NCBI GenBank assembly: GCA_021740785.1
Contig: JAIOZI010000005.1
Location: forward strand, 41,179-105,178
Length of the DNA: 64,000 bases
Direction of reading: 5' to 3'
Source: Melioribacteraceae bacterium
Lineage (GTDB): Bacteria; Bacteroidota; Ignavibacteria; Ignavibacteriales; Melioribacteraceae
Positions within the stretch are counted from its first letter, which is position 1, and each line of letters opens with the position of its first letter. Made by a program: the position numbers and the translations under genes. Positions 1 through 9,533 of the stretch are shown here, one piece after another. The notes beneath the pieces are model-generated. The model was not told where the DNA came from and did no database searches. It saw only the letters and a list, made by a program, of their open reading frames with translations.

Positions 1-574
1 CGAACACTAATAATTGGGATCTGAAATTATCAAAACATGCGTAGCGGGAAAAACCGCTGGCTTTCATTTTTAAAGGAGCGGTACCGAAAACCAGATCATT
101 TCCATTCTTAAGTTTACATGAAATATCACTCAGCCAGTTAGATTCCGGTCTGCAATCGGCATCTGTAATAATAATAAATTCATTAGATGCCTTTTCAATT
201 CCAATGTTTAGCGAATATTTTTTACCTTGTTGATTAGTATCGTTTTTAATCGGCTTTATATTCAGCGAGCCATGATCAAATTGATTAATCATTTCGAGTG
301 TATTATCTTCGGAGTGGTCGTCAACAACGATAATTTCAACTTTTTTTAAATCGTAATTCTGCTGCTTTAAAATATCCAAGAGACTGAGAATATTTTTTTC
401 CTCGTTTCGCGCTGCAATTATTAACGATAAGCTTTCGAATGGCTCAGATAATTTATACGAATCATCATAATTAATTTGTTTCGCAATTAGCAGGTTTGCT
501 GCTGAAAGGATTATTATCGTCATTATTATGATGAGAAGTATCAATTCGATTTCAACAATTATTTGTTCCGACAT
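1..574 (-). CDS. Family 2 glycosyltransferase, C-terminus beyond window edge
   Basis: The reading frame is open from an ATG at 574 to the window edge (about 191 codons), so the C-terminal part is missing. Residues 8-30 form one hydrophobic segment. A GT-A nucleotide-sugar fold follows: SLIIAARNEE, then VEIIVVDDHSEDNT, then an ITDADCRP motif that gives the metal-binding D-x-D. These motifs are typical of membrane-anchored GT2 enzymes that transfer sugars to lipid or polysaccharide acceptors at the cytoplasmic face. The acceptor cannot be told. No clear Shine-Dalgarno sequence precedes the ATG, but an in-frame TAA directly upstream limits the start. Confidence 0.8.
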   Translation of the reverse strand, partial: MSEQIIVEIELILLIIIMTIIILSAANLLIAKQINYDDSYKLSEPFESLSLIIAARNEEKNILSLLDILKQQNYDLKKVEIIVVDDHSEDNTLEMINQFDHGSLNIKPIKNDTNQQGKKYSLNIGIEKASNEFIIITDADCRPESNWLSDISCKLKNGNDLVFGTAPLKMKASGFSRYACFDNFRSQLLVF

Positions 575-693
575 TACTGTGGATTAAATAAACACCGCAG
601 CATAAAATGATTGCTCAAGTATGCAGTCAAATCTACAAAAAATATAATAATCACATCTAAATATTTTTAAAGGAAGGTAATAATTTGACAAAT

Positions 694-734
694 AAAAAGC
701 CGGATCAATCCAACCAAGAGGAGATCAACCCGGC
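694..734 (-). terminator. Rho-independent terminator after the multihaem cytochrome gene
   Basis: Read on the minus strand, GCCGG(G) and GATCCGGC pair around a loop of about 20 bases and are followed by TTTTTATTT. It lies just downstream of the cytochrome stop codon. Confidence 0.6.
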
Positions 735-755
735 ATAAGACATAAAATCAATTTA

Positions 756-2264
756 TTAAGGATTCAATCCCGTATGGCAATCAGTACAAAGGAACTCCTG
801 CCAAACTCCATCAATATCAGTCGGATGTTGAAACTCAAGATAGTCATCTAAAGAAGCATATTGCAGACTGTCCGGAGTTCCCTGTCCCACAATAAAATGA
901 CATTGATTACAATCTTTTTGAATGTATTTGCCTTCTTCGGTAGTGTGAAGATCGTCGTGGCATCTAAAACAGCCGTCGAATTCAACATGACCGATATGGT
1001 TAGGATATTCATCCCACTTTACATTCATTTCCGGGAAAATATTTTTTGAATATTCTTCCTGAAGACCTTTAACAGCTTGATCTATTAATGCTGAATTCGT
1101 ATCCGTGATTTCGGGGTAATAATCTGCATAATATTCTTTAATTGTATTCTCAATATACATCATTGCAGAATCGGTGGATGTGAATGTCTCAGCGCAAATT
1201 TCCATCGAAAGCATTTTGATTTCCGGTAACTGCTTCGGTATCGTTCCACCGGCAATTGCATTATTGACAAAAAATGCCGGAGGATTATAATTATGCGACG
1301 GTCTATTGTGGCAATCCATACAATCCATTGTTCTTACTTCTAAAGAGTCCATTTCCATTTCATCCAGCGGATCATCCTCGTCCTCATAAATATATGTTTC
1401 ACCGCTAGCGAGATCGGTATATTTAACCCACGGGATATCCAGGCGTTTGTGATCACGAGCTTTATACTCAATTTTCACATCTTTATTAATATGCCAATGA
1501 ACACCTTCTTCGAGTCCTTTTGCACTATGCTCCCCTCCGATTTTCAGTACCAAATCTATTTTCCACTCTGTGTTTTGTTCATCCGACAAATAATGCTTCA
1601 TGCTTCTTACTTTTCTATCATAGAATTTTTCAGGCCAATGGCATTGTTCGCAAGTTTCACGAGCCGGTCTTAAGTTTTCGATCGGTGTTGAGATAGGTTT
1701 GGGATAGGCTTCCGCCAAAACAGAGTAAACCTGGTACAAACCGGAAAGTTTGGATTTCACATACCAATCCGCACCGCTTCCTACATGACATTCAACACAA
1801 CCAACCCTGGAATGAGGAGAGTTTTGATATGCTGTGTATTCAGGTTTCATTACTGTGTGGCAGATCGTTCCGCAAAATTCATCCGATTCGGTAAAATGAA
1901 ATGCTTCATAACTTCCGACTGCCGACAAAAACAAAAATATTGTCGTCCCAACTGAAAATATCACAAAAGCATTCCTGTGACGTTGATCGTTAAAATCAAT
2001 CCTTGGCCATTTTAAATCATGAGTTTCTTCCGGTTCTTTTATTCTTCTTTTCTTAAGAAGCATTCCTACCGGTATCAGAATCAATCCCGCAACTAGTATA
2101 GCAGGCAGAAGAATGTAGGTAATCAATCCCAGGTATGAACTTCCTCTATCTAAAAATGCAGAAACCACGAACAAAAATACAATCATAAAAAAACTAATAA
2201 TTGCTATTGTTGCTCCACCTATACTCAGCCAATTTTGTGTTGAATGCGGCAATTTTATTTTCAT
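756..2264 (-). CDS. Membrane-anchored multihaem cytochrome c, NapC/NirT-like
   Basis: This 502-residue protein has three N-terminal membrane helices (about 12-38, 43-70, 98-120) and a large extracytoplasmic part with seven haem c attachment motifs. The motifs are at C131 (CGTICH, a CX3CH variant), C156, C205, C315, C432, C452 and C493 (all CXXCH). The helix plus first haem pair resembles NapC/NirT/NrfH quinol dehydrogenases, which pass electrons from the quinone pool to periplasmic reductases. Ordinary NapC has four haems and one helix, so this is an enlarged relative. No reductase partner is next to it. The start has an AGAGGA ribosome site 6 bases upstream. The physiological acceptor is unknown. 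Confidence 0.8.
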   Translation of the reverse strand: MKIKLPHSTQNWLSIGGATIAIISFFMIVFLFVVSAFLDRGSSYLGLITYILLPAILVAGLILIPVGMLLKKRRIKEPEETHDLKWPRIDFNDQRHRNAFVIFSVGTTIFLFLSAVGSYEAFHFTESDEFCGTICHTVMKPEYTAYQNSPHSRVGCVECHVGSGADWYVKSKLSGLYQVYSVLAEAYPKPISTPIENLRPARETCEQCHWPEKFYDRKVRSMKHYLSDEQNTEWKIDLVLKIGGEHSAKGLEEGVHWHINKDVKIEYKARDHKRLDIPWVKYTDLASGETYIYEDEDDPLDEMEMDSLEVRTMDCMDCHNRPSHNYNPPAFFVNNAIAGGTIPKQLPEIKMLSMEICAETFTSTDSAMMYIENTIKEYYADYYPEITDTNSALIDQAVKGLQEEYSKNIFPEMNVKWDEYPNHIGHVEFDGCFRCHDDLHTTEEGKYIQKDCNQCHFIVGQGTPDSLQYASLDDYLEFQHPTDIDGVWQEFLCTDCHTGLNP

Positions 2265-2589
2265 TATATCCTCTTAGTTCTTTACGAGATAATAGTATAT
2301 TGATATCTTTTTGAATCTTAATATTAACGAAAATTATTCAGATCATCAAACAGCTTATTTTTTATGAGGATCAACATTACAAAATTTTTAACAGCTTGTA
2401 TGGTTTTACTCAATTTTTTTAGAAAATATTTATTGATCGGAATCAAAGCATCATATTCTTGAGTTTGAATTTACCTTAATTGGGAAAATGATTTACTGGT
2501 AATACTAACAATGGATTTATTAAAGTTTTTGATCTTACCGAGTATGAATATCGGCTTAATTCTATTTTTACAGCAAGCATTTAAATTTT
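2265..2589. other. Intergenic, no gene seen
   Basis: This stretch holds the promoter side of the cytochrome gene and the tail of the ABC exporter operon. I see no ORF, RNA gene or strong hairpin in it. Confidence 0.5.
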
Positions 2590-3762
2590 TTACCCGACTC
2601 TCAAATGTCTCTTATTAAACGCCCAGACTCCAATTGCAAAATATATTATTGTTAGAATTATAACGGAGATTAATTCGGGAATTACATCTGTCAAGTTTGC
2701 GCCAAGTATCATAATTTTTTTGAGAGCGATTATTGAATGAGTTGGTGACATTAAACCCTGCAGTGAGATTGAATACCCGGCGATTGAAAATATTTCTTTT
2801 CCTTCCATCGGGAAGGCTGCACCTGTAAAAAACATGAATAAGAATAACGGAAAATTACCGGCAATCAATACTTCATTTACCGTTTTGGTAATTGCAGCTA
2901 TTATCAAGCTGAAGGCAATAATTGAAAGGCTTGTAAGAATTGCGATTATCATCATAATCCCGAACGTATAAATATCTATAAATTCAAATCCCAGGGATAC
3001 CGCAGCGGCAAGCGTTAACAATAGTGAAATAAATCCGACCAGTACTTGTATAATGCTGATACCTGTAAGCAATTGAAACGAACTCACTTTCGATAGTTTC
3101 AAGCGGATAATGGTTTTATTCTCAACTTCGGTTACAACAGCAATTGTTGCAGTAAACATGAGCATAATTAATGAGAGAATCAGCAGACCGGGCAGGTAAA
3201 GATCGAAATCGCTGTAATTCTTATTTACAATAAGAGAAGTTTCTTTTATTGATACTAACTTATTATTTTTTGCCGCGGTTGTTATGAATTCATCAATTAT
3301 TTCTTTGCCCCAAATAGAAGCAATTATATAATTAACATCTGATACATCTCCAATCATTTCAAACTCAACAGCATCATATTCACCGGAAAATATTTGGTTT
3401 ATCATTTTATCAGTCAGCGATGATGGAATGATGATCATTGCATCAAATTTTTTCTTTTGTAAAAGTAAAATTCCTTCTGATTTGTCTTGTATTGTTTTAA
3501 AACGCAGTGGAATTTCTTGAGTGTCACCGGATACTTTTTCCGCGGCGTCAATTAAATAATTTCCGTAATTAACATAATCCGTGAATAAGTACGAACCTTT
3601 ATCATTGTTCAAAATGAGTATATCGTATTGAGGTTTGGCTGTTTCATTTATCAGATAATAAACGAACACAAAAAACGGAGCCATAGAAACAGTTAAGATG
3701 AACACCCAAAAGTTCCTCACTTGCTCTTTTATACTTTTTTGTATAACGCTAATTAGTTTCAT
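2590..3762 (-). CDS. ABC-2 type exporter permease
   Basis: The 390-residue protein has one N-terminal membrane helix (about 16-36), an extracytoplasmic domain of about 150 residues, then five or six helices from about 190 to 385. This is the ABC2_membrane_3 layout seen in YhfJ/NatB-like and ABCA-like exporters. The start overlaps the stop of the ATPase gene by 4 bases, so the two are translationally coupled and form one transporter. The substrate is unknown; drugs, lipids or ions are transported by relatives. Confidence 0.85.
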   Translation of the reverse strand: MKLISVIQKSIKEQVRNFWVFILTVSMAPFFVFVYYLINETAKPQYDILILNNDKGSYLFTDYVNYGNYLIDAAEKVSGDTQEIPLRFKTIQDKSEGILLLQKKKFDAMIIIPSSLTDKMINQIFSGEYDAVEFEMIGDVSDVNYIIASIWGKEIIDEFITTAAKNNKLVSIKETSLIVNKNYSDFDLYLPGLLILSLIMLMFTATIAVVTEVENKTIIRLKLSKVSSFQLLTGISIIQVLVGFISLLLTLAAAVSLGFEFIDIYTFGIMMIIAILTSLSIIAFSLIIAAITKTVNEVLIAGNFPLFLFMFFTGAAFPMEGKEIFSIAGYSISLQGLMSPTHSIIALKKIMILGANLTDVIPELISVIILTIIYFAIGVWAFNKRHLRVG

Positions 3763-4700
3763 TGCCGTAAATTTCTGCCTGTTAAATGAATGAATACATC
3801 CTCAAGGGTATTCTCCCGTAAAGTAATTGAACTTATTTTTAGACCAATAGATTCAAACAATCTCGTAATTTCGGAAATTTTTACTACCAGGTTTTGAGCA
3901 TTAATCCGAATCACATTTTCTTTTATAATTATTTTTTGACTAACTGATTTCAATTTGCTTTTTATCTCATCATGATTAAAATCAGTCCTATCCAAGGTTA
4001 CCTGAAGCGTATCACCTTCACCAATTGAACGTTTTAAACATTCCGGGGAATCGAGTAAAAGAAGTTTGCCGTTATCTATTATCGCAATTCTATCAGACAA
4101 CCGGTCGGCTTCATCCATATTATGGGTGGTAAGAATTACAGTTTTTTCACCAGCTAATTCTTTAATAAAATTGCGGACTAATACACGACTTTGAGGATCG
4201 AGTCCGGCTTCCGGCTCATCAAGTACAATTATTTCGGGATTATGAACAAGAGCCAGCGCAATACTCAACCGACGTTTCATTCCTCCCGATAATTTATAAG
4301 CAAGAACATCTGATTTGTCACTTAAACCTAGCAAGTCGAGTAGTTTATTAGCATTTTTCTTCTGCTCAGATACCGGCAGGTCGTACATTGATCCAATGAA
4401 TTTTAATTGTTCGTAACATGTTAGCTTCGGCCAAAATATATTTTCTTGTGTACAAATACCAATCTTAGTTTTAACACTTCTATTGTTCCTAATATTCTCA
4501 CCCAATATTTCGATATCACCCGAGGAAGGATGCGATAAACCGCATATCATATTGATTGAAGTTGTTTTACCGGCGCCATTAGGACCGAGAAAACCGAATA
4601 TTTCCCCATGTTTAATTGCGAGTGATAAATCATTTACTGCGGTGAAATTTCCGAAGTTCTTAAATAGATTTGTTGTACGGATTACTGTATCAGGTTGCAT
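3759..4700 (-). CDS. ABC exporter ATP-binding protein
   Basis: The 313 residues contain the full ABC ATPase set: Walker A GPNGAGKTT at 39-47, Q-loop CTQEN near 83, signature LSGGM at 137-141, Walker B IIVLDEPEAGLD from 157 and a switch histidine in TTHNMDEAD. The 80-residue C-terminal tail after the ATPase core is of the DUF4162 type found in CcmA-like export ATPases. It powers the overlapping ABC-2 permease downstream. Confidence 0.9.
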   Translation of the reverse strand: MQPDTVIRTTNLFKNFGNFTAVNDLSLAIKHGEIFGFLGPNGAGKTTSINMICGLSHPSSGDIEILGENIRNNRSVKTKIGICTQENIFWPKLTCYEQLKFIGSMYDLPVSEQKKNANKLLDLLGLSDKSDVLAYKLSGGMKRRLSIALALVHNPEIIVLDEPEAGLDPQSRVLVRNFIKELAGEKTVILTTHNMDEADRLSDRIAIIDNGKLLLLDSPECLKRSIGEGDTLQVTLDRTDFNHDEIKSKLKSVSQKIIIKENVIRINAQNLVVKISEITRLFESIGLKISSITLRENTLEDVFIHLTGRNLRQ

Positions 4701-4788
4701 GCTCTGCTTTTTAGTATTGTATGTAGGAAATTAATTAAAATATTTTTATTAGCAAACGCTCCTTTGTTATGTTATCTGATTTTTTTTA

Positions 4789-6531
4789 TCAGATCCCAAC
4801 GATAAGAATTACATCAACTCTACGGTTTTTATCTCTACCTTCCTTGGTTAAATTTTCTGCAATAGGTTTTTCTTCACCATAAGCAGCAAACGACAATCTA
4901 TCCGCTCGGATACGCGATTGTTGAACCAAATAATTATAAATTTTCTCTGCTCTTTGAGCTGCCAAGTTTTTATTGTAACTCTTCGGTCCGATGTTATCAG
5001 TGTGGACCGCAATTTTAACTTTTGCTTTCGGGTACCTTTTGATTACCAATGCGGCTCTATTCAATAATTCCTTGCACCTGGATTCCAGATCTATCCGGCA
5101 TGGTTTATAATCTACTCCAACCATAGAAATTATCAATGAATCACGATCGTAATAAATAATTGCTTCATCATCTGTAAACATATCTTCAATATCCTGATCA
5201 ACTTCCCTTTCATCATCGTCTGCCCGCTGCCGCGGATCATTAACAGTGTCCATGTTTCCACTGTTTTGAAAAATTGCCGGATCATCAAATTTATCTTCTG
5301 TCTCTGTGTTAATATTTCCATCTTTCTTAAACGACGGTTTATAATATTCATCAGAGTGTAAAACTCCCCATTTTAAAATCAGATCTTCCCATGTCAGTTC
5401 GTCATCATCAACACTCTCTACTATTTCGGCAATTTTTATTGCTTCATTAAGTTTAACCTCCGCGCGGTCAGCGTATGTCTGAGCTTTATCCATATCAATA
5501 TTATTCCGGGCTAATTCGCTCGAGGATAGTTCGTATAAATACACACCTTGTTTATATGTTTCAGGTGCATAATCATAAACTTCATCATCCTTTGCTTTTT
5601 CCAGAGCTCTTTTTGCATTAAACAAAACCTTATTTTCCAGAGCTACTTTTTTGGATAGATTGTAAAATTGTACGGCTTCATGAGCAGATTCACGGGCGTC
5701 CTCAATGTCTCCGTTTTCAAAATTCGAAGCCGAATTCTTCAAAGCCTCTTCTCCATTTAACCAATTTTCGACCGAGTAATCATCTGCTCGAAATGATTGA
5801 GCTTCACTTCGGACAGCTAATACATCATTAAACTCTGCCGAGTATTTTGAAGCGTTATCAGCACACAAGTTAAAAATAGTACCGGCTTCTGAAATACGGT
5901 TCTCAATTTCCGAATAACTCTCGCCCCCGGAAATTTCCGTCATTAAACTGCTGAATTTTTCCATTCCTTTATCATAACTATTCGGAGCAAGCAAATTTCC
6001 AAGTGCAAGATCGGCATTTATTAGTGGTTTCCAATCGTTTATCAAGTACTCAGCTTTTTCAGCATAAGTTTTAGCCAGAACATACTTATCAATCAGTACA
6101 GCTTCACTTGTTTCACTTGACGAATCCTCCAATTCATCGACCAGGTTTTTCAATTCTATCTCAGCTTCGGACCAGTATTTTTCCGCATGCTTGTCAGCAT
6201 TTACAATTAGTGCATTTTCTCTGGCAGCAAGCACATTCCTCGTATAATTGTATCTTCTATCAATATCGTTTTCCATTTGAGCAATAATACTTCTGGATTC
6301 TGCAAGTTGATCATTTATATCTTCCATTGGTCCTTCTATGCCTGCAATATTTAGAGCATTAAGATAATAATCCTCAGCAGTTCTGAATTCCTCCGGGAAA
6401 AGTAGATCCGCAGATTTATCTTTCAGTAGATCGATTGATATCCCGACTTCATTTAATGATTTATTTAATTCAGGCTGAGCCGAAATAACTACACTTATCA
6501 AAAGGAACGATATAAATATTATTTTTTTCAT
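4789..6531 (-). CDS. OmpA-family protein with long helical N-terminal region
   Basis: A signal peptide (residues 1-18, ending ISAQ) is followed by about 420 residues of Glu/Ala-rich helices that look like repeated helical hairpins (AxxYLxxA and AxxxY patterns, DUF4398-like). The C-terminal 115 residues are an OmpA/Pal peptidoglycan-binding domain: KIAVHTDNIG...NKNLAAQRAEKIYNYL...RADRLSFAAYGEEKP...NRRVDVIL. The protein should sit in the outer membrane or periplasm and grip peptidoglycan. It is the last of four closely spaced co-directional genes (10640 to 4789), so it probably works with the three unknown envelope proteins upstream. Confidence 0.8.
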   Translation of the reverse strand: MKKIIFISFLLISVVISAQPELNKSLNEVGISIDLLKDKSADLLFPEEFRTAEDYYLNALNIAGIEGPMEDINDQLAESRSIIAQMENDIDRRYNYTRNVLAARENALIVNADKHAEKYWSEAEIELKNLVDELEDSSSETSEAVLIDKYVLAKTYAEKAEYLINDWKPLINADLALGNLLAPNSYDKGMEKFSSLMTEISGGESYSEIENRISEAGTIFNLCADNASKYSAEFNDVLAVRSEAQSFRADDYSVENWLNGEEALKNSASNFENGDIEDARESAHEAVQFYNLSKKVALENKVLFNAKRALEKAKDDEVYDYAPETYKQGVYLYELSSSELARNNIDMDKAQTYADRAEVKLNEAIKIAEIVESVDDDELTWEDLILKWGVLHSDEYYKPSFKKDGNINTETEDKFDDPAIFQNSGNMDTVNDPRQRADDDEREVDQDIEDMFTDDEAIIYYDRDSLIISMVGVDYKPCRIDLESRCKELLNRAALVIKRYPKAKVKIAVHTDNIGPKSYNKNLAAQRAEKIYNYLVQQSRIRADRLSFAAYGEEKPIAENLTKEGRDKNRRVDVILIVGI

Positions 6532-6555
6532 GATAATTGTTCACATGAATATTTA

Positions 6556-7839
6556 TTAAATTGAATCTTGCTCTGCTGTTTCAAATTGCTGATCTGCAAG
6601 TGTACTCTCAAAATTAGCGCTAATGTAAGCTGCGGCTCTACCGGCAGTATCGGCATCAACTTCATATACTGAAATCAGAAAATCGAAATAATTGCTGTCT
6701 AGCTTTACTTGGGAATTACCGACAGTGAATGTAAATTCATCAATTTCGGTTGCACCATAAATATTAAAAATTCCTGTTGAATCATAAATTTGATAATCTG
6801 ATGTGTCAGGATCACGAATGAAAAATTTTGCGATTAACGGACATTCGACTGGTTTGTCAACATCTACATTAAATGTAAGTTTTCTGCTGCTCATGAATCC
6901 GTCACCGTCCGAATCAACCGCATCCGACCATAGAACGCTTACTATACTAAAGTAATAAGTATCCTCATCTTCAGTTTCGAATTTAATGTCATTCATGTTT
7001 GGATCGGATTCATCAGAGTAAGCAACGAGCTGATGAGTTTCGTGTTCATACAATTCTATTTTAAAATCATATATGTTATGACTCAATTCACCCAAACCTT
7101 TACCAACCATAAGTGAGACACTATCTGCTGTAGTGATACCATTTACTTCAATCCCACTAAAATTATAATAGGAATTGTATTCAGTTGATGCGGAATCCCG
7201 GTACAGAATATTTGCATCAACAATTTTTGAAGAGCCGTCGTCAACATCAATATCAATGTTCAATCTCGAATATCGCCAAAATCCGTTATTACTTCCATCA
7301 AAAGAATCAGTCCACCATGAAGTTATCTCATATGTTTTATCTTCCCCAAAAGATTCAAAGGCATTGTTATAAAGAATCGTACTGTCAATACCTTCCGTAC
7401 TTGCTTCCATCCTACTATTATTTATCTCATAAACTTCAATCAAAAAATCATACATACCGCGGTTTAATTCTTTGTTCGGCTTACCGATTTTTATTGAAAG
7501 ATCATTTTCAATATTACCGCCTTGAACAACTTTCTCCAAAGTATATGCATAGAATGAAAACGAAGAACCATCTGCTCTTTTATAATAGACTCGTGCGTTG
7601 ATGTTACGGGAAACATTTTCAATCAGCAGCACAGAAAAGTTTAAAGTCTTCTGTTGAACATAACCATCAGTATTGCTGTCAAGACTATCAGACCACCAAG
7701 CTTTACTTATTGAATAAGTATAATCTCTCTCTTCATCAGTTGTACTGCATGCGGATATTATAATTAAAATAAAAATAATGTAGATAAATCCGGGAACCGG
7801 TAACATCTGAGGAAAATATTTCTTTCTGTATTTAATCAT
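6556..7839 (-). CDS. Lipoprotein with three tandem beta-domain repeats
   Basis: The 427-residue protein has a hydrophobic N-terminus ending in the lipobox IISAC, so it is probably lipidated at that Cys (near residue 31). Three homologous repeats of about 120 residues follow. Each opens with W-(S/T)-D-(S/A)-x-D and an Asp/Asn-rich loop (DSNTDGY, DGSNNGF, DSDGDGF) that looks Ca2+-binding. Each ends with YDFxIxxYE or FDFLISVYE. The repeat resembles the choice-of-anchor H type family of secreted proteins, but I cannot confirm this. The gene is 24 bases upstream of the OmpA-like gene and 10 bases downstream of the large beta-rich protein gene. Confidence 0.65.
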   Translation of the reverse strand: MIKYRKKYFPQMLPVPGFIYIIFILIIISACSTTDEERDYTYSISKAWWSDSLDSNTDGYVQQKTLNFSVLLIENVSRNINARVYYKRADGSSFSFYAYTLEKVVQGGNIENDLSIKIGKPNKELNRGMYDFLIEVYEINNSRMEASTEGIDSTILYNNAFESFGEDKTYEITSWWTDSFDGSNNGFWRYSRLNIDIDVDDGSSKIVDANILYRDSASTEYNSYYNFSGIEVNGITTADSVSLMVGKGLGELSHNIYDFKIELYEHETHQLVAYSDESDPNMNDIKFETEDEDTYYFSIVSVLWSDAVDSDGDGFMSSRKLTFNVDVDKPVECPLIAKFFIRDPDTSDYQIYDSTGIFNIYGATEIDEFTFTVGNSQVKLDSNYFDFLISVYEVDADTAGRAAAYISANFESTLADQQFETAEQDSI

Positions 7840-7849
7840 TATCGAACCT

Positions 7850-9514
7850 CTATTTTACCTGACTTTTAACAGGGAACCTGTTTTCAACCGGGACCTCTTC
7901 AATAGGAATTTCTATATAACTCATTACAGGCTGGTAGTGGGTTTCGCTAACTCCTTTTTTATCGAAGTCGAGACACACATCAAACCCTAATTTTCCAATA
8001 CCGATTGCGAAACATGCAGTGAATTCACCATCAGAACTAATTGAAAATGAAGCGCTTACGGAAAAGTCAGCACAGAGCTTACCCAAACAAGCCTCACCTT
8101 TCAATTTTCCTTTCCCCTTAAATGTAACCTTTCCATCTTTATGTTCAAGCGAGACCGTTATTTTTAGTGAGAAATCAATTGATAACCCGCAGCAGCTTGC
8201 ATCGAAACCATTGCTAACCTTCCCGGTAATTTTGAAATTACCGTTTTTATTAATATCACCTGATAAGGATACCTTCGTAAATCCGGCTATAGCGGCTCGC
8301 CCTTCAAAGAATAATCTATCGGGATTCATTTCCAATTGAATGCCGCCCATATCAATATCAAAACTTCCGATATGCATCCATGATTCGGTTTTGAATCCAA
8401 ATTCCCAATCCGAAAGATCCGTACCGATAGTACCGTAAAAAGTTTCTTTGCTTTCCGAAACAGCAAGGTAATCCAAGAAATCCCAATCATAACCGATTAC
8501 ATTGTTGATAAAATCACTTGGAGTAGAAGATGGAGTTTGTCTTAAACCCGCCCACTTTATTTGCGTTTCACCGTCGGTCTGAATACTTAAGTATGTAGTA
8601 GCCTGACCTAAAACAACTTCCAAATTCAACCAATCGAGAGCGTCATGTTCAAAATTAACCTGACCATTAATGCCCATTTTATAACTAAATTCTTCTCCGC
8701 TGAAAAAATGTTCAGCATCAGTTTCTTTATCAAAAAATGACAAAACAGTTTCTCCGCTTACAGAAACCGGGTATTTTTCAATCGGGACAGTTCCTGTTAA
8801 ATAAATGCTGCCCTCGAATGTCGGGATATCATAAAAGTCAACGAGCGGTCTGAAAGGAATTAAACCTTGTGTGGAGAAAGCGATACCGATATTATCGAAA
8901 AATCCCAGCGGTGTACCTTCCATCGAACATTTTAAGTAGAAGAATGGATCTGTGGGATCAATAGCAACTTCTTCAATATTGTCGAAAGAAGTATTGGTTA
9001 AGCCTGCATTAAATCTATCCGGGTTTTCATAATAAAAATAGTACCTATTTTCATTTACAGGAAACGAAAATGCTTCCAGATCAAATTCACTTCCTTTTTT
9101 GAATCCTATTGGTGCGGCAGTTAGTTCAGGGATCGAAATTTCTTTGAAGATACCTTCGTTCGGAAGTTCGATTAAGCCGACCCCTTCAAATCCAAGAAAA
9201 TTTCCTGTATCACCTTCAACCAGGTTGAATTCACCGCTTGAAATTCTCAAGTCGCCATATGTTGAATTTTCGATGAACACACTTCCCGTTATTGATACAC
9301 CATCCCCGGTAGTAATAACATTTGCCTGATTGGTCTTCAGTTTTAAAGCCTCATTTCCTTCGCCAAGTATTAAAACATTAGGATCGGGATCAAGTCTTTG
9401 TATTGCAAAAGGATCTTTCGGTTCAACAAAATTTTCTTTTGTGCATCTTACAATTACAAATGTCATCAAAGCAATTGCAAATATTAAGGTAAATATTTTA
9501 TACGGAGCTTGCAT
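7850..9514 (-). CDS. Large beta-rich envelope protein of unknown function
   Basis: I do not recognise this 554-residue protein. It begins with a hydrophobic segment (about 8-22) followed by Cys in VIVRC. That is a poor lipobox because of the Arg, so it may be a lipoprotein or an anchored protein. The rest is a long run of alternating beta strands. The C-terminal third has Gly/Lys/Asp strand-turn patterns (KVTFKGKGKLKG and similar) and paired Cys (CC, CLGKLC), suggesting an extended beta structure. It lies in the middle of the four-gene envelope set, with 10-20 base gaps on both sides. Confidence 0.55.
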   Translation of the reverse strand: MQAPYKIFTLIFAIALMTFVIVRCTKENFVEPKDPFAIQRLDPDPNVLILGEGNEALKLKTNQANVITTGDGVSITGSVFIENSTYGDLRISSGEFNLVEGDTGNFLGFEGVGLIELPNEGIFKEISIPELTAAPIGFKKGSEFDLEAFSFPVNENRYYFYYENPDRFNAGLTNTSFDNIEEVAIDPTDPFFYLKCSMEGTPLGFFDNIGIAFSTQGLIPFRPLVDFYDIPTFEGSIYLTGTVPIEKYPVSVSGETVLSFFDKETDAEHFFSGEEFSYKMGINGQVNFEHDALDWLNLEVVLGQATTYLSIQTDGETQIKWAGLRQTPSSTPSDFINNVIGYDWDFLDYLAVSESKETFYGTIGTDLSDWEFGFKTESWMHIGSFDIDMGGIQLEMNPDRLFFEGRAAIAGFTKVSLSGDINKNGNFKITGKVSNGFDASCCGLSIDFSLKITVSLEHKDGKVTFKGKGKLKGEACLGKLCADFSVSASFSISSDGEFTACFAIGIGKLGFDVCLDFDKKGVSETHYQPVMSYIEIPIEEVPVENRFPVKSQVK

Positions 9515-9533
9515 AAAAAGCCCACTTATATTA

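Noticed and set aside
4774..4794. Hairpin ATCTGAT/ATCAGAT at the end of the OmpA-like gene as a terminator
   Set aside because: It includes the stop codon, has an A-rich loop and lacks a T tract on the minus strand.
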